64,000 bases of DNA from the NCBI RefSeq assembly GCF_050613145.1, contig NZ_CP192507.1:1674001-1738000 (forward strand). Reading direction: 5' to 3'. The stretch comes from Lysinibacillus_B sp050613145. Lineage in GTDB: Bacteria; Bacillota; Bacilli; Bacillales_A; Planococcaceae. Position numbers and translations under genes: made by a program. This document shows, piece by piece, positions 42,404 through 49,518 of the stretch (positions are counted from its first letter, which is position 1; each line of letters opens with the position of its first letter). A model generated the notes under the pieces. That model did not search any database. It was not told the origin of the DNA and saw only the letters and a list, made by a program, of their open reading frames with translations.

Positions 42404-43197
42404 ATCTATTAATCAATGAGCCTCCGTTACAAGTTTTGCCTAGCCTTGCGAAAAAGGTTGGGCTGAACGGAGCAATATTTTTACAACAATTGCACTTTAG
42501 GTTGCTTATTTCAAATAACGAACGTGATGGCTTTAAGTGGATTTTTAAGACGTATGCAGAATGGCAAGAGGAGTTTCCTTTCTGGAGTTATGACACCGTA
42601 AAGCGTATTGTTGCTGATCTCGAAAAGGGCAGCTATATCATCACAACGAACAAATACAACAAGCTTAAGATGGACAAGACGAAATGGTATCGCATTAATT
42701 ACTCGAAAATGGCTACATCACCGATGGGGCAAAATGCACCTTCGGACAGGGCAGATTGCACTGATGGGAGAGGGCAAGTTGCACCCACTGATGAGGGCAA
42801 AATGCACCGAGCAATACCTAAAGATATTAAGAGTATTAAAAATAATAATGTCGAGCAACTCGACGTTGTGCATCAAATTATTGAATATCTGAATGTTAAA
42901 GCATCGAAAAATTACAAAGCAACCACAACAGCTACTAAGCGACTGATTAACGGACGATTGGGCGATGGTTACACGCTAGAAGATTTTAAGCGGGTGATTG
43001 ATGTGAAGGTTAAGCAGTGGCTACACAATCCAGATATGAACAAGTATTTGCGACCAGATACACTGTTTAACGCAACAAAGTTTGAAGGGTACTTGAACGA
43101 GGCACCAATAAAGCCAAATATACAAGCACAATCTTCATCACATGTTCAACCACAACAACCAATACTTGATTTTAGCGCAGGGGAGGAATTCAGATGA
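42400..43197 (+). CDS. Phage replication initiator with conserved phage C-terminal domain
   Basis: 265 residues. The N-terminal half is a winged-helix replisome organiser (FLQQLHFRLLISNNE, KTYAEWQEEFPFWSYDTVKRI). Then a low-complexity linker encoded by the iteron array, then the phg_2220_C-type domain (VVHQIIEYLNVKASKNYKAT, LEDFKRVIDVKVKQWLHNPD, LRPDTLFNATKFEGYLNE). It should bind the internal origin and recruit the DnaB helicase encoded next. ATGA overlap on both sides indicates coupling. Confidence 0.88.
   Translation: MNLLINEPPLQVLPSLAKKVGLNGAIFLQQLHFRLLISNNERDGFKWIFKTYAEWQEEFPFWSYDTVKRIVADLEKGSYIITTNKYNKLKMDKTKWYRINYSKMATSPMGQNAPSDRADCTDGRGQVAPTDEGKMHRAIPKDIKSIKNNNVEQLDVVHQIIEYLNVKASKNYKATTTATKRLINGRLGDGYTLEDFKRVIDVKVKQWLHNPDMNKYLRPDTLFNATKFEGYLNEAPIKPNIQAQSSSHVQPQQPILDFSAGEEFR
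42727..42808 (+). other. Candidate phage replication origin: four iterons inside the initiator gene
   Basis: GGGCAAAATGCACC (42727), GGGCAGATTGCACT (42749), GGGCAAGTTGCACC (42772) and GGGCAAAATGCACC (42795) are spaced 22-23 nt. They are read in different codon phases (GQNAP, RADCT, GQVAPT, GKMH), so the DNA, not the protein, is conserved. As in lambda-like phages, the origin would lie within the initiator gene. Confidence 0.8.
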
Positions 43198-44477
43198 TTA
43201 TTATAGACCAAAACATCAGTCTAGAGCTCGTTGAAAAAAGTTTGTTAGGATCTATGCTTCATGAAAATTATTTAATCACAGACAGCCAAGTAAAAGCAGA
43301 GCATTTCACTACACAGGTTCACCAAACGATTTTTAATACAATGCAACAACTTGCTAACACAGGGAAAAGCATTGACTATATCACATTGTTAAGTAGTCGA
43401 GAGCCATTAGAGTTAGGTGGCGCTAACTATGTAGCAGATTTAAAAAACTATGCAAATACAACGAAATTTGACCAATACGCTGATATAGCAATGGCAAATT
43501 GGCGAGAGCAAACGAAACAACAAATTTTAGCACAGGCACAAGCTGAAAATTGGTCAATTCAAGACATTCAAACGAATCTTGATAACCTCAGCGATACTGG
43601 AGCGACTGTAAACACAAGTATCAAAGCAGATTTAATGCTTGCAGCAGATCGACCTTACGAACCATGCAGTGTAAAAAAAGGGATTACAACAGGGCTCGAT
43701 GATTTGGATAAAATGACAAACGGTTTTCAAGATGGAGAATTGTTCATTCTTGCAGCTCGCCCATCGATGGGGAAAACGGACACACTTGACCACTTCGCTA
43801 TTAATGCTGGGTTAAAAGGACATTTACCAATCATCATCTCGCTTGAAATGAAGCGTGAGACATTAATTGACCGTTTAATAGCAGCAGTTGGTAGCATCAA
43901 TCGTTTAAATATGCGTGATCCATATACAACGATGTCTGATGAGCAAAAGGCGAAGTGGACACAAGCGATTGGGATTTTAAATACAACAAATATTCAAATC
44001 GATGATCGCCCAGCAATGACAGTGCCACAAATTCGGGCTTCTGCAAGAAAGCTTATCAAGCAAAATCCTGATAAGAAGCCGATTATTTTTATCGACTACT
44101 TGCAAATTATACGAGGCAATAATCCTCGTGATAATCAAACGCAAATTATCGGTCAAATCAGTTGGGATTTAAAGCAAATGGCACGTGAGTTTAATTGCCC
44201 TGTTGTTTGTCTATCACAGCTAAATCGAAGTGTAGAGCAACGACAAGATAAACGCCCTATTATGAGCGATATTCGCGATTCCGGCAACATTGAACAAGAT
44301 GCTGATGTAATTGCTTTTCTGTATCGGGACGAATATTACAGCAAAGAAAGTGAAGCCAAGAATCAACTTGAAATCATTTTAGCCAAGCACCGTAACGGAC
44401 CAACAGGAACAGTAACAGCAGCTTATGTAAAAGAAACAGGTCGCTTGTTAAACATTGATTGGGGTGCTGCCAGATGA
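43194..44477 (+). CDS. Phage replicative DNA helicase (DnaB family)
   Basis: 427 residues. The N-terminal primase-interacting domain has EKSLLGSMLHENYLI; the RecA-like core has GLDDLDKMTNGFQDGELFIL, Walker A ARPSMGKTDT, PIIFIDYLQII (Walker B) and SDIRDSGNIEQDADVI, with KHRNGPTGTV near the end. Walker A has TDT where TAF is usual. It should unwind DNA at the phage origin. ATG 43194 overlaps the stop of the initiator gene. Confidence 0.93.
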   Translation: MIIIDQNISLELVEKSLLGSMLHENYLITDSQVKAEHFTTQVHQTIFNTMQQLANTGKSIDYITLLSSREPLELGGANYVADLKNYANTTKFDQYADIAMANWREQTKQQILAQAQAENWSIQDIQTNLDNLSDTGATVNTSIKADLMLAADRPYEPCSVKKGITTGLDDLDKMTNGFQDGELFILAARPSMGKTDTLDHFAINAGLKGHLPIIISLEMKRETLIDRLIAAVGSINRLNMRDPYTTMSDEQKAKWTQAIGILNTTNIQIDDRPAMTVPQIRASARKLIKQNPDKKPIIFIDYLQIIRGNNPRDNQTQIIGQISWDLKQMAREFNCPVVCLSQLNRSVEQRQDKRPIMSDIRDSGNIEQDADVIAFLYRDEYYSKESEAKNQLEIILAKHRNGPTGTVTAAYVKETGRLLNIDWGAAR

Positions 44478-44965
44478 TGTTAATCACAGTAAAGGATTTG
44501 TTGGATTATAGCATTGATCAAGAATATAGCATGATGGCGCATATTTGTTATTGGGCTATCACTACTCAAAATGTTCAACTGGAAGATGACTCGAAAGTGA
44601 TTGATCAGCTTGCGTTTGGTAGGCAGGCAATTACGCAGCTAATGCAACAAAACGTACTGGGATTAGGTCAAATCAAGCTTTATGTCATTACAGTTAATAA
44701 ACATCTTTATGCATTCTATTTTGCACGAAACGGGTTGGAAGCTGCGTCACATCATAAGAGAATATTTCGCGAGCAACCACAAAACATCTCAGAGGCACCA
44801 AGATTAATGCATAAGCTGATGCACTTAACGAGCATTAACAAGGAAATATTTTTGATCGATTATCGCAAACAGATTTTACAGTTTCCAGCCTATATTGGAC
44901 ACGCTCGTTCAGGTGAATATGTATTGCACCGTTACGATGGACAGGCGGTGAGTCGAGTTGTCTAA
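44474..44965 (+). CDS. Unknown phage protein after the helicase
   Basis: 163 residues; ATG 44474 overlaps the helicase stop. Alpha/beta with a long first helix region (YSMMAHICYWAITTQNVQLE). Not recognised; position suggests an accessory replication or recombination protein. Confidence 0.65.
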   Translation: MMLITVKDLLDYSIDQEYSMMAHICYWAITTQNVQLEDDSKVIDQLAFGRQAITQLMQQNVLGLGQIKLYVITVNKHLYAFYFARNGLEAASHHKRIFREQPQNISEAPRLMHKLMHLTSINKEIFLIDYRKQILQFPAYIGHARSGEYVLHRYDGQAVSRVV

Positions 44966-45077
44966 AGAGGAACGTGAGGAACTAATTTCAATCATCATGC
45001 TACGTAAAAACTATGCTGAAGACATGTTACGTAATATGTCCGATAAAGAACTGCTAAAGATGTACAACAATCTATAG
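44958..45077 (+). CDS. Tiny phage protein (39 residues), BH0509-like
   Basis: TTG 44958 overlaps the preceding stop by 8 nt. Reads MSKEEREELISIIMLRKN, then two helices ending KELLKMYNNL. The pattern resembles the short BH0509/FbpA-like proteins seen in Bacillus phages. The role is unknown. Confidence 0.5.
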   Translation: MSKEEREELISIIMLRKNYAEDMLRNMSDKELLKMYNNL

Positions 45078-45255
45078 CATATATTTTTTTGAAATAGCTT
45101 TCCAAATTATATCTTTTATAGAGTTTACTAGTTGGTGAGACGGTGGTAATTGCATAGTTAAATTTATTTAGATAATGAGTGGTTTGAGGTAACAGAGCTT
45201 TTAAAGGCAGTTAATTAATAAGCACTTTGCATAAGAAAGGATCATCGTTAAACAA

Positions 45256-45290
45256 AATTCGGCGATTAATCACTTAATCGCCGAATTATT
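45256..45290 (+). terminator. Perfect 14-bp hairpin after the replication genes
   Basis: AATTCGGCGATTAA and TTAATCGCCGAATT pair perfectly around a 4-nt loop. ATTC follows, with no strong T run, so termination efficiency is uncertain. Confidence 0.6.
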
Positions 45291-45319
45291 CAAGGGAGGC
45301 TATAGGCTTACGTTGGCAT

Positions 45320-45390
45320 AATTTAATTATTTAATATCTAGCGTTTAATTATTAAATAATTAGCCATCGTTTAATTATTTAATAATTAGC
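45320..45390. repeat. AT-rich tandem repeat array, three copies
   Basis: TTTAATTATTTAATATCTAGC (45322-45342), TTTAATTATTAAATAATTAGC (45344-45364) and TTTAATTATTTAATAATTAGC (45370-45390), spaced 22 and 26 nt, all ending TAGC. The second is nearly self-complementary. The fourth copy is at 45686. Confidence 0.7.
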
Positions 45391-45392
45391 TA

Positions 45393-45432
45393 CCTCTAAT
45401 GCACAACAGGTTATGCTGCTATGCACCAGAGG
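45393..45432 (-). repeat. Hairpin downstream of the minus-strand micro-ORF
   Basis: CCTCT (45393-45397) pairs with AGAGG (45428-45432), with inner TGCA pairs; on the minus strand it comes right after the micro-ORF stop. It may be its terminator or a toxin-mRNA stem. Confidence 0.45.
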
Positions 45433-45442
45433 TTCTCTACAA

Positions 45443-45562
45443 TTATCTTTTTTTAAAACCAAAATCGATTTTTATATCAATTTTAATCCACGGTTCTTTT
45501 AAGATAATAGTTGAGATAGCCATTATTAACAATAAACATAAAGCCATTAGCTTTTCCCCCAT
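45443..45562 (-). CDS. Membrane micro-protein (39 residues), type I toxin-like
   Basis: ATG 45562 to TAA 45443 encodes MGEKLMALCLLLIMAISTII, then LKEPWIKIDIKIDFGFKKR: one hydrophobic helix and a basic tail, the plan of Bacillus TxpA/BsrG-like toxins. No clear SD is present, which is also usual where translation is held by RNA structure. It is opposite to all neighbours and lies within a repeat-bounded segment. Toxicity is not shown. Confidence 0.4.
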   Translation of the reverse strand: MGEKLMALCLLLIMAISTIILKEPWIKIDIKIDFGFKKR

Positions 45563-45683
45563 ATTTAGTTTTATTTAGATGCCAATTGAACTGGCATTTA
45601 TAATTGTAATTCTCATGATATAAATTTGTCAATAATAATACAAAAAGTTCATAAAAAACAAATTTTTAATATTACATCCAATT

Positions 45684-45706
45684 AATTTAATTATTTAATA
45701 TCTAGC
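45684..45706. repeat. Fourth AT-rich repeat copy
   Basis: AATTTAATTATTTAATATCTAGC is identical over 23 nt to 45320-45342, giving direct repeats that flank a 341-nt segment with the minus-strand micro-ORF. Confidence 0.75.
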
Positions 45707-45763
45707 AAATAAAAAAGACTTGAGCAACCATTCAAGTGAATAGATATGAAGGGAGAGAGGAAT

Positions 45764-45988
45764 TTGGGAAAAATGTGTTGGGGCTGTGGTCATTACTTAA
45801 TCGGTGGTGGGTGCTGGAAAGACGGACAGATGTTGCAACCAGGTTGGAAAGATGTTCAGCCTGATAATACATGCAATTCGTGGATTCCATAAGGCACGAA
45901 AGGTACAGTAACTGATTTTGAAGAGATGAATGACGGTACATCGTGGGCTGAGAATGAGTATTTGAAGGATGATGAATCTAATTTGTGA
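45764..45988 (+). pseudogene. Small Cys-rich phage gene with in-frame ochre codon
   Basis: TTG 45764 behind GGGAGAGAGG opens MGKMCWGCGHYLIGGGCW..., stops at TAA 45890 after CNSWIP, and the same frame continues GTKGTVTDFEEMNDGTSW to a TGA at 45986. The continuation has normal codon character, so one 73-residue gene seems broken by a single nonsense change. The Cys pattern (CxxC...C...C) suggests metal binding. The first 42 residues may still be made. Confidence 0.55.
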
Positions 45989-46170
45989 AGGCAGTACGTG
46001 AAATGGAAAATAATAAATGGGTATATATCCAGTCAGAGCCAGGTCTTTATACAGTAGGTCGTTATGCATGGGAGTTAACCAATTTGCAAGTTCTGCAAGA
46101 GCCAGTAGCAGCTAAAGGTCAGCTAAGTTTATGGGAGTGGGCCAACAATGACGAGAAGAAGGAAGCATAG
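45985..46170 (+). CDS. C-terminal ASCH-domain fragment
   Basis: 61 residues from GTG 45985 (ATG 46003 also possible). The core GLYTVGRYAWELTNLQVLQE and PVAAKGQLSLWEW is the usual C-terminal third of ASCH-domain proteins; the RNA-binding N-terminal part is missing. It is either a truncated relic or a minimised protein. Overlaps the preceding stop and leads on to a 29-residue ORF. Confidence 0.55.
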   Translation: MKAVREMENNKWVYIQSEPGLYTVGRYAWELTNLQVLQEPVAAKGQLSLWEWANNDEKKEA

Positions 46171-46237
46171 CAAAAAGAAAAGTAAACTCCACGATTTAAT
46201 CGATTTTGTATTATCTATAGTCGATGTATTCTCGTGA
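46148..46237 (+). CDS. Tiny basic phage protein (29 residues)
   Basis: ATG 46148 to TGA 46235 encodes MTRRRKHSKKKSKLHDLIDF and a short hydrophobic end. Overlaps the ASCH fragment gene. The SD is weak (GGAGTGGG). Micro-proteins of this kind are common in phages; low certainty. Confidence 0.35.
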   Translation: MTRRRKHSKKKSKLHDLIDFVLSIVDVFS

Positions 46238-46254
46238 AAAATGAGGTGTAAGGT

Positions 46255-46473
46255 ATGGACAATATAAACATTTATGAAATCATCGGTTTGCATGATGATC
46301 CCGTGTATCAAAAGTTAGAGCAGCTCCAGCCAGATGATGAAATCCTAATAGATGCTCACACAGTCCGTTTAACTGACAAGTTCTATGAAGTGGAGAACGA
46401 CGATGTGCACCTAGGCTTTAAGGATAAAATAGGCTGCTATCAATTTTTGAGTGGATTATTAGTAAGCAGTTAA
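46255..46473 (+). CDS. Small acidic phage protein (72 residues)
   Basis: ATG 46255 after GAGGTGT. Contains IIGLHDDPVYQKLEQLQPDD and YEVENDDVHLGFKDKIG; no membrane segments. Not recognised. A hairpin (AGCTACGG / CCGTAGCT, 46482-46503) follows. Confidence 0.6.
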   Translation: MDNINIYEIIGLHDDPVYQKLEQLQPDDEILIDAHTVRLTDKFYEVENDDVHLGFKDKIGCYQFLSGLLVSS

Positions 46474-46481
46474 AAAGAAAG

Positions 46482-46503
46482 CTACGGCGGGAACCGTAGC
46501 TAT
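46482..46503 (+). repeat. Short hairpin between small phage genes
   Basis: AGCTACGG and CCGTAGCT pair perfectly around CGGGAA. There is no T run; it may be a processing or partial termination site. Confidence 0.5.
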
Positions 46504-46558
46504 GATTTAGGACAACCCTTTGATTACGTCAATTTAATTATATCAGAGGGGTGTCTGT

Positions 46559-46756
46559 ATGAGAATGCAAGAATTGAAAATAAATGTTGATGGGAAGCTC
46601 GCACTTGATATAATGGAATTGCCTGACAGTTGTGTGATTATATTGTCACAAGGTAAAGCCAAAGTCGCCGAGCTTCCTGCCTTTGCCGAAACCAAAATCG
46701 TCACACACCAAGGCCAGGTAAAACGAGTGAAATGGGACGAGGGTGAGGAGTTTTGA
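46559..46756 (+). CDS. xtrA: XtrA/YqaO-family phage protein
   Basis: 65 residues, SD AGAGGGGTG. KINVDGKLALDIMELPDS, AKVAELPAFAETKIVTHQGQ and VKRVKWDEGEEF match what I know of Bacillus PBSX XtrA and skin YqaO. The family is typical of the region before the late control genes in PBSX-like elements. The function is unknown. Its TGA overlaps the start codon of the membrane gene (TGAATG). Confidence 0.85.
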   Translation: MRMQELKINVDGKLALDIMELPDSCVIILSQGKAKVAELPAFAETKIVTHQGQVKRVKWDEGEEF

Positions 46757-47443
46757 ATGAAAAAGTATATAAAAATATTTGTAGGAGTATTAATAAGTAT
46801 AGTTGTATATTTTCTAATATATATTTTTATTGATGAAAGTGTTGGCCTTATAATAATAAAACTAATTATATTTGTATATACTTTGAAGCTTATTGTTTGG
46901 TTAAGAGAAAAAGTGAATTATCAAGAAATAGAAAGTAATTTAAAATTTGTTAAGAGTAGCCCTAAAAGAATGTACATTTTATTTAATTGGCTTGGTGAAG
47001 AAAAAAGTTCAGATAGAATCATATACGAGTTAGTAGGGGATATTATAGATAAACCTTCAACTCTAGAAACATTAAGGGAGTTAAAAAGAGTTATTGAAAA
47101 TAAAATAGGTGAAGAGATGGGAGACTATTATTTAATAAGAGAAATGCTTAAAAATAGTACCAAGTATAATTTTGGGGAGTATTTTAATGGTCTTTTCCAA
47201 ACTATAATTTTAGGAACTATAGGGACTACGATAGTTACCCTTCTTATTAAGGAAATAAAAATCCCAAGTAAGTTTGATATGGATATAATAGTTTTATTAC
47301 TTGATATATTTATTTATTCATTTTTTATAATCGGTTTTATTTCAATCTTATACCAAATAGTTTCAAAATCTAAAAGAAGAGCAAATACTGTACTTTTGGT
47401 TTTAGATGAAATAATAAAAGAAAAAGAAAAAAGTAAAGAATAG
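46757..47443 (+). CDS. AT-rich membrane protein, prophage cargo candidate
   Basis: 228 residues; ATG 46757 follows GAGGAG. Two N-terminal helices (FVGVLISIVVYFLIYIFI, LIIIKLIIFVYTLKLIVWL), a soluble middle (residues 55-140), then two more helices (TIILGTIGTTIVTLLI, IIVLLLDIFIYSFFIIGFIS) and a Lys/Glu tail. Codon use is far more A/T-rich than the flanking phage genes. With its own terminator directly after, it looks like an inserted moron; superinfection exclusion is possible but unproven. Confidence 0.7.
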   Translation: MKKYIKIFVGVLISIVVYFLIYIFIDESVGLIIIKLIIFVYTLKLIVWLREKVNYQEIESNLKFVKSSPKRMYILFNWLGEEKSSDRIIYELVGDIIDKPSTLETLRELKRVIENKIGEEMGDYYLIREMLKNSTKYNFGEYFNGLFQTIILGTIGTTIVTLLIKEIKIPSKFDMDIIVLLLDIFIYSFFIIGFISILYQIVSKSKRRANTVLLVLDEIIKEKEKSKE

Positions 47444-47459
47444 TTCTACCAGCCATCTG

Positions 47460-47514
47460 GAGGACAACAATTGATAGCAGCAAAACGCTGCCGTCTTTTG
47501 TTGTCCTCTTTTTG
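47460..47514 (+). terminator. Intrinsic terminator after the membrane gene
   Basis: GAGGACAACAA and TTGTTGTCCTC pair over 11 bases; an inner GCAGC/GCTGC stem extends it; TTTTTG follows. Confidence 0.85.
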
Positions 47515-47541
47515 TTTTATCCAATCACTGTTCAAATGAGT

Positions 47542-47556
47542 ATTCCGATTCGGAAT
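47542..47556. promoter_or_regulatory. Palindrome ATTCCGATTCGGAAT, copy 2
   Basis: A perfect 15-nt dyad ahead of the late-regulator cluster, followed by GAAAGG like the copy at 39642. It likely binds one of the phage regulators. Confidence 0.6.
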
Positions 47557-47572
47557 GAAAGGGATGAGGCAA

Positions 47573-47749
47573 TTGCGCACGTTGCAGGAGGAGTTGCGTG
47601 ATAAGGGGTTATGTCAGGGTGACAAGAAGGGGACGACAAAAAGACGTCAGCCCATGAAAGAAATATTAAGTAGACGTGAAGTTGAGAGTTTGATGGGCAA
47701 GTATCGACAGACGTATAAGCGTGTGCGTGGATCAGTTCGTCAAAAATAA
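47573..47749 (+). CDS. Small basic phage protein upstream of the late regulator
   Basis: TTG 47573 nine nt after AAAGGG; the ATG 47555 overlaps the palindrome and has no SD. 58 residues, strongly basic, ending SLMGKYRQTYKRVRGSVRQK. Short proteins ending in this way are usual just before ArpU-type regulators in Bacillus/Lysinibacillus phages. Probably nucleic-acid binding. Confidence 0.6.
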   Translation: MRTLQEELRDKGLCQGDKKGTTKRRQPMKEILSRREVESLMGKYRQTYKRVRGSVRQK

Positions 47750-47770
47750 TAGCAGGAGGTGCAACAACCC

Positions 47771-48322
47771 ATGATACGGGAATTGTTAAAAGAGTATAAA
47801 CAAACCGCAAAAGAAACACGACAGCGTTTAGATGAGGTCAATCGTACCTTGAAGCCATTGCAACTGAAAGATAAAAAAGATTTACGCAAACATGAACTGG
47901 AGCTGTTGCATCAACTGGAGCAAGATAAAAAGATTTTAAACGCTGCATTGTCTAGTTTAGTTTTTTCTATCAAGTGGATGAAGACGGGGAGAATGCCAGG
48001 AGCACAAAGAGGTATTGAAAAACGTTCAAGCTATGACGAACGGGAAGTGGTATCAGATCCGTATTGGATTCAGTTAAAAAAAGAATCCAATACAGATATA
48101 TTCGAATGTAAGATAGATGAAGAACAAGAAGACTTCAAAGCTCAGTTATTACGAGATATCACAAAAAAACTAACGAAAACAGAGCGAGAAGTACTGGAGT
48201 TAAGAGCTAAAGAATTTTCAATACGGGAAACTGCAAGCATGTTAAATATACCAAAATCAACGGTTAGCGATATTTTGAAACGAACGCAAAATAAAATTAA
48301 TGAGGAGTGGATGATTGTATGA
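47771..48322 (+). CDS. ArpU/RinA-like phage late transcription regulator
   Basis: 183 residues, ATG 47771 ten nt after AGGAGGTG. Helical N-terminal part; the C-terminal HTH is sigma-70 region-4-like (LTKTEREVLELRAKEFSIRE, ASMLNIPKSTVSDILKRTQ). Position directly before the DNA-packaging genes is that of late-operon activators. Its stop overlaps the start of the recombinase gene (ATGA). Confidence 0.85.
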   Translation: MIRELLKEYKQTAKETRQRLDEVNRTLKPLQLKDKKDLRKHELELLHQLEQDKKILNAALSSLVFSIKWMKTGRMPGAQRGIEKRSSYDEREVVSDPYWIQLKKESNTDIFECKIDEEQEDFKAQLLRDITKKLTKTEREVLELRAKEFSIRETASMLNIPKSTVSDILKRTQNKINEEWMIV

Positions 48323-48876
48323 ATTTTGTAGAGCCTATTCGTGATTTAGAGCAACTGGCGGAATTTGAAGAACATTTCCGATCCACTAGCCAACGCAATT
48401 ATGTGATGTTCATGATCGGTATTCATACAGCTTTTCGTATTTCTGATATATTAAAGCTAAAGGTATCAGATGTGGATGGCACGAACATTAGTGTATTGGA
48501 GCAGAAAACGAAAAAGCGAAAGCGTGCAGTCATGCGGCCAGTGTTACGTAGGGTGCTACAGGAGTACATCAAGGGAAAAAAGAAAAACGAATACTTATTT
48601 CCAAGTAGAAAGCGCACACGTTCAGGTGCACACAAACCAATTACAAGGCAGGCAGCAGACCATATATTAAAGCAGGCGGCGAAAGCGATTGGCTATCGTG
48701 ATCGTATTGGTACACATTCGATGCGTAAAACGTTTGCTTATCATTTCTATCAAAAGCATGGAGATGTAGCTTCATTGCAAAAGATATTGAACCATCGAGA
48801 TCAGAATACAACACTCATTTATATCGGTGTCGAACAGGATATGATTGATAACAAAATACTAGATTCAGACTATTAA
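48319..48876 (+). CDS. Second, small tyrosine recombinase
   Basis: 185 residues, catalytic domain only: Arg in GIHTAFRISDILKLK, HSMRKTFAYHFYQ (HxxR), NHRDQNTTLIYIG with the nucleophilic Tyr. It lacks the arm and most of the core-binding domain. Small XerC/D-like recombinases at this spot are frequent in phages of Firmicutes; their substrate is unknown. The palindrome TTGATATATCAA lies 46 nt downstream. Confidence 0.85.
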   Translation: MNFVEPIRDLEQLAEFEEHFRSTSQRNYVMFMIGIHTAFRISDILKLKVSDVDGTNISVLEQKTKKRKRAVMRPVLRRVLQEYIKGKKKNEYLFPSRKRTRSGAHKPITRQAADHILKQAAKAIGYRDRIGTHSMRKTFAYHFYQKHGDVASLQKILNHRDQNTTLIYIGVEQDMIDNKILDSDY

Positions 48877-49197
48877 TGTCGCGTTCATAGAGATCCGGCA
48901 TTTTTTTATTTGTCTGAAACATTGATATATCAATACGTTGGGAGGCTTTGATTGCTGTGAATTTTACATAATGAATGATAGTTGCAAATTCAAATGAAAG
49001 ATTTTTTAAAATGCTTGATATGACTGTGTTTGTGGTGGTTTTACGAATCTTACTCTTTTAACAATATGTCAAATTCAAGAGAAAAAGTCGGACGATTTGC
49101 CATTAATAGTGAAAGGGTTAAAAGACTATATGTATGATTGGTGCCCAAAGAATACTGTCATGTGTTTCAATTTTTATCTTAATGGAGGTGGTTGACA
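48877..49197. other. Gap between recombinase and HNH genes
   Basis: No clear gene. Contains TTGATATATCAA (48922-48933) preceded by GAAAC. Near 49005-49194 two overlapping frames look partly coding (ICQIQEKKSDDLPLIVKGL in one, MSNSREKVGRFAINSERV in another), so a decayed gene is possible. Confidence 0.4.
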
Positions 49198-49518
49198 TTG
49201 CTAACACCTGAACGTCTCCAATGGCTACGCAAATTAATTACAGAGGACAAGGTCATCCGCTTCTATCAATGGTGCGAGTGGCGCAAGCTGAGGAAGAAAG
49301 CTTTAGAGCGTGATCGTTACGAGTGCCAGCAATGCAAACACAACGGCAGGTATAGCAAGGCGGAGAACGTTCATCACTTGAAGGAAGTAAAGGACTATCC
49401 AGAGCTTGCTATGACACTTAGTAACCTTGAATCTGTTTGTATTACTTGTCACAACAAAGAGCACAAACGATTTGCTAAGGTCAATCAGCCTCGTTTTATC
49501 AATGAAGAAAGGTGGTAA
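49198..49518 (+). CDS. HNH endonuclease of the packaging module
   Basis: 106 residues, TTG 49198 eight nt behind GGAGGT. Zinc and catalytic motifs: CQQCKHNGR, ENVHHLKEVKDYPEL, NLESVCITCHNKEHK. HNH proteins beside terminase genes assist cos cleavage in many siphophages, so the phage probably packages by the cos mechanism. Confidence 0.9.
   Translation: MLTPERLQWLRKLITEDKVIRFYQWCEWRKLRKKALERDRYECQQCKHNGRYSKAENVHHLKEVKDYPELAMTLSNLESVCITCHNKEHKRFAKVNQPRFINEERW

Larger units (their letters stand above)
45078..45763. other. Long early-region gap with hairpin, iteron-like repeats and micro-ORF
   Basis: About 690 nt without a plus-strand gene. It holds a strong hairpin at 45256-45290, an array of AT-rich repeats (45320-45390, 45684-45706) and a minus-strand micro-ORF (45443-45562), each listed separately. 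Confidence 0.6.

Noticed and set aside
42608..42892. ORF of 94 codons in another frame across the iterons
   Set aside because: It exists because the iteron repeats avoid stops in several frames; no SD and no protein character.
45320..45390. CRISPR array
   Set aside because: Repeats of about 21 nt at 22-26-nt spacing leave essentially no spacers; no cas genes.
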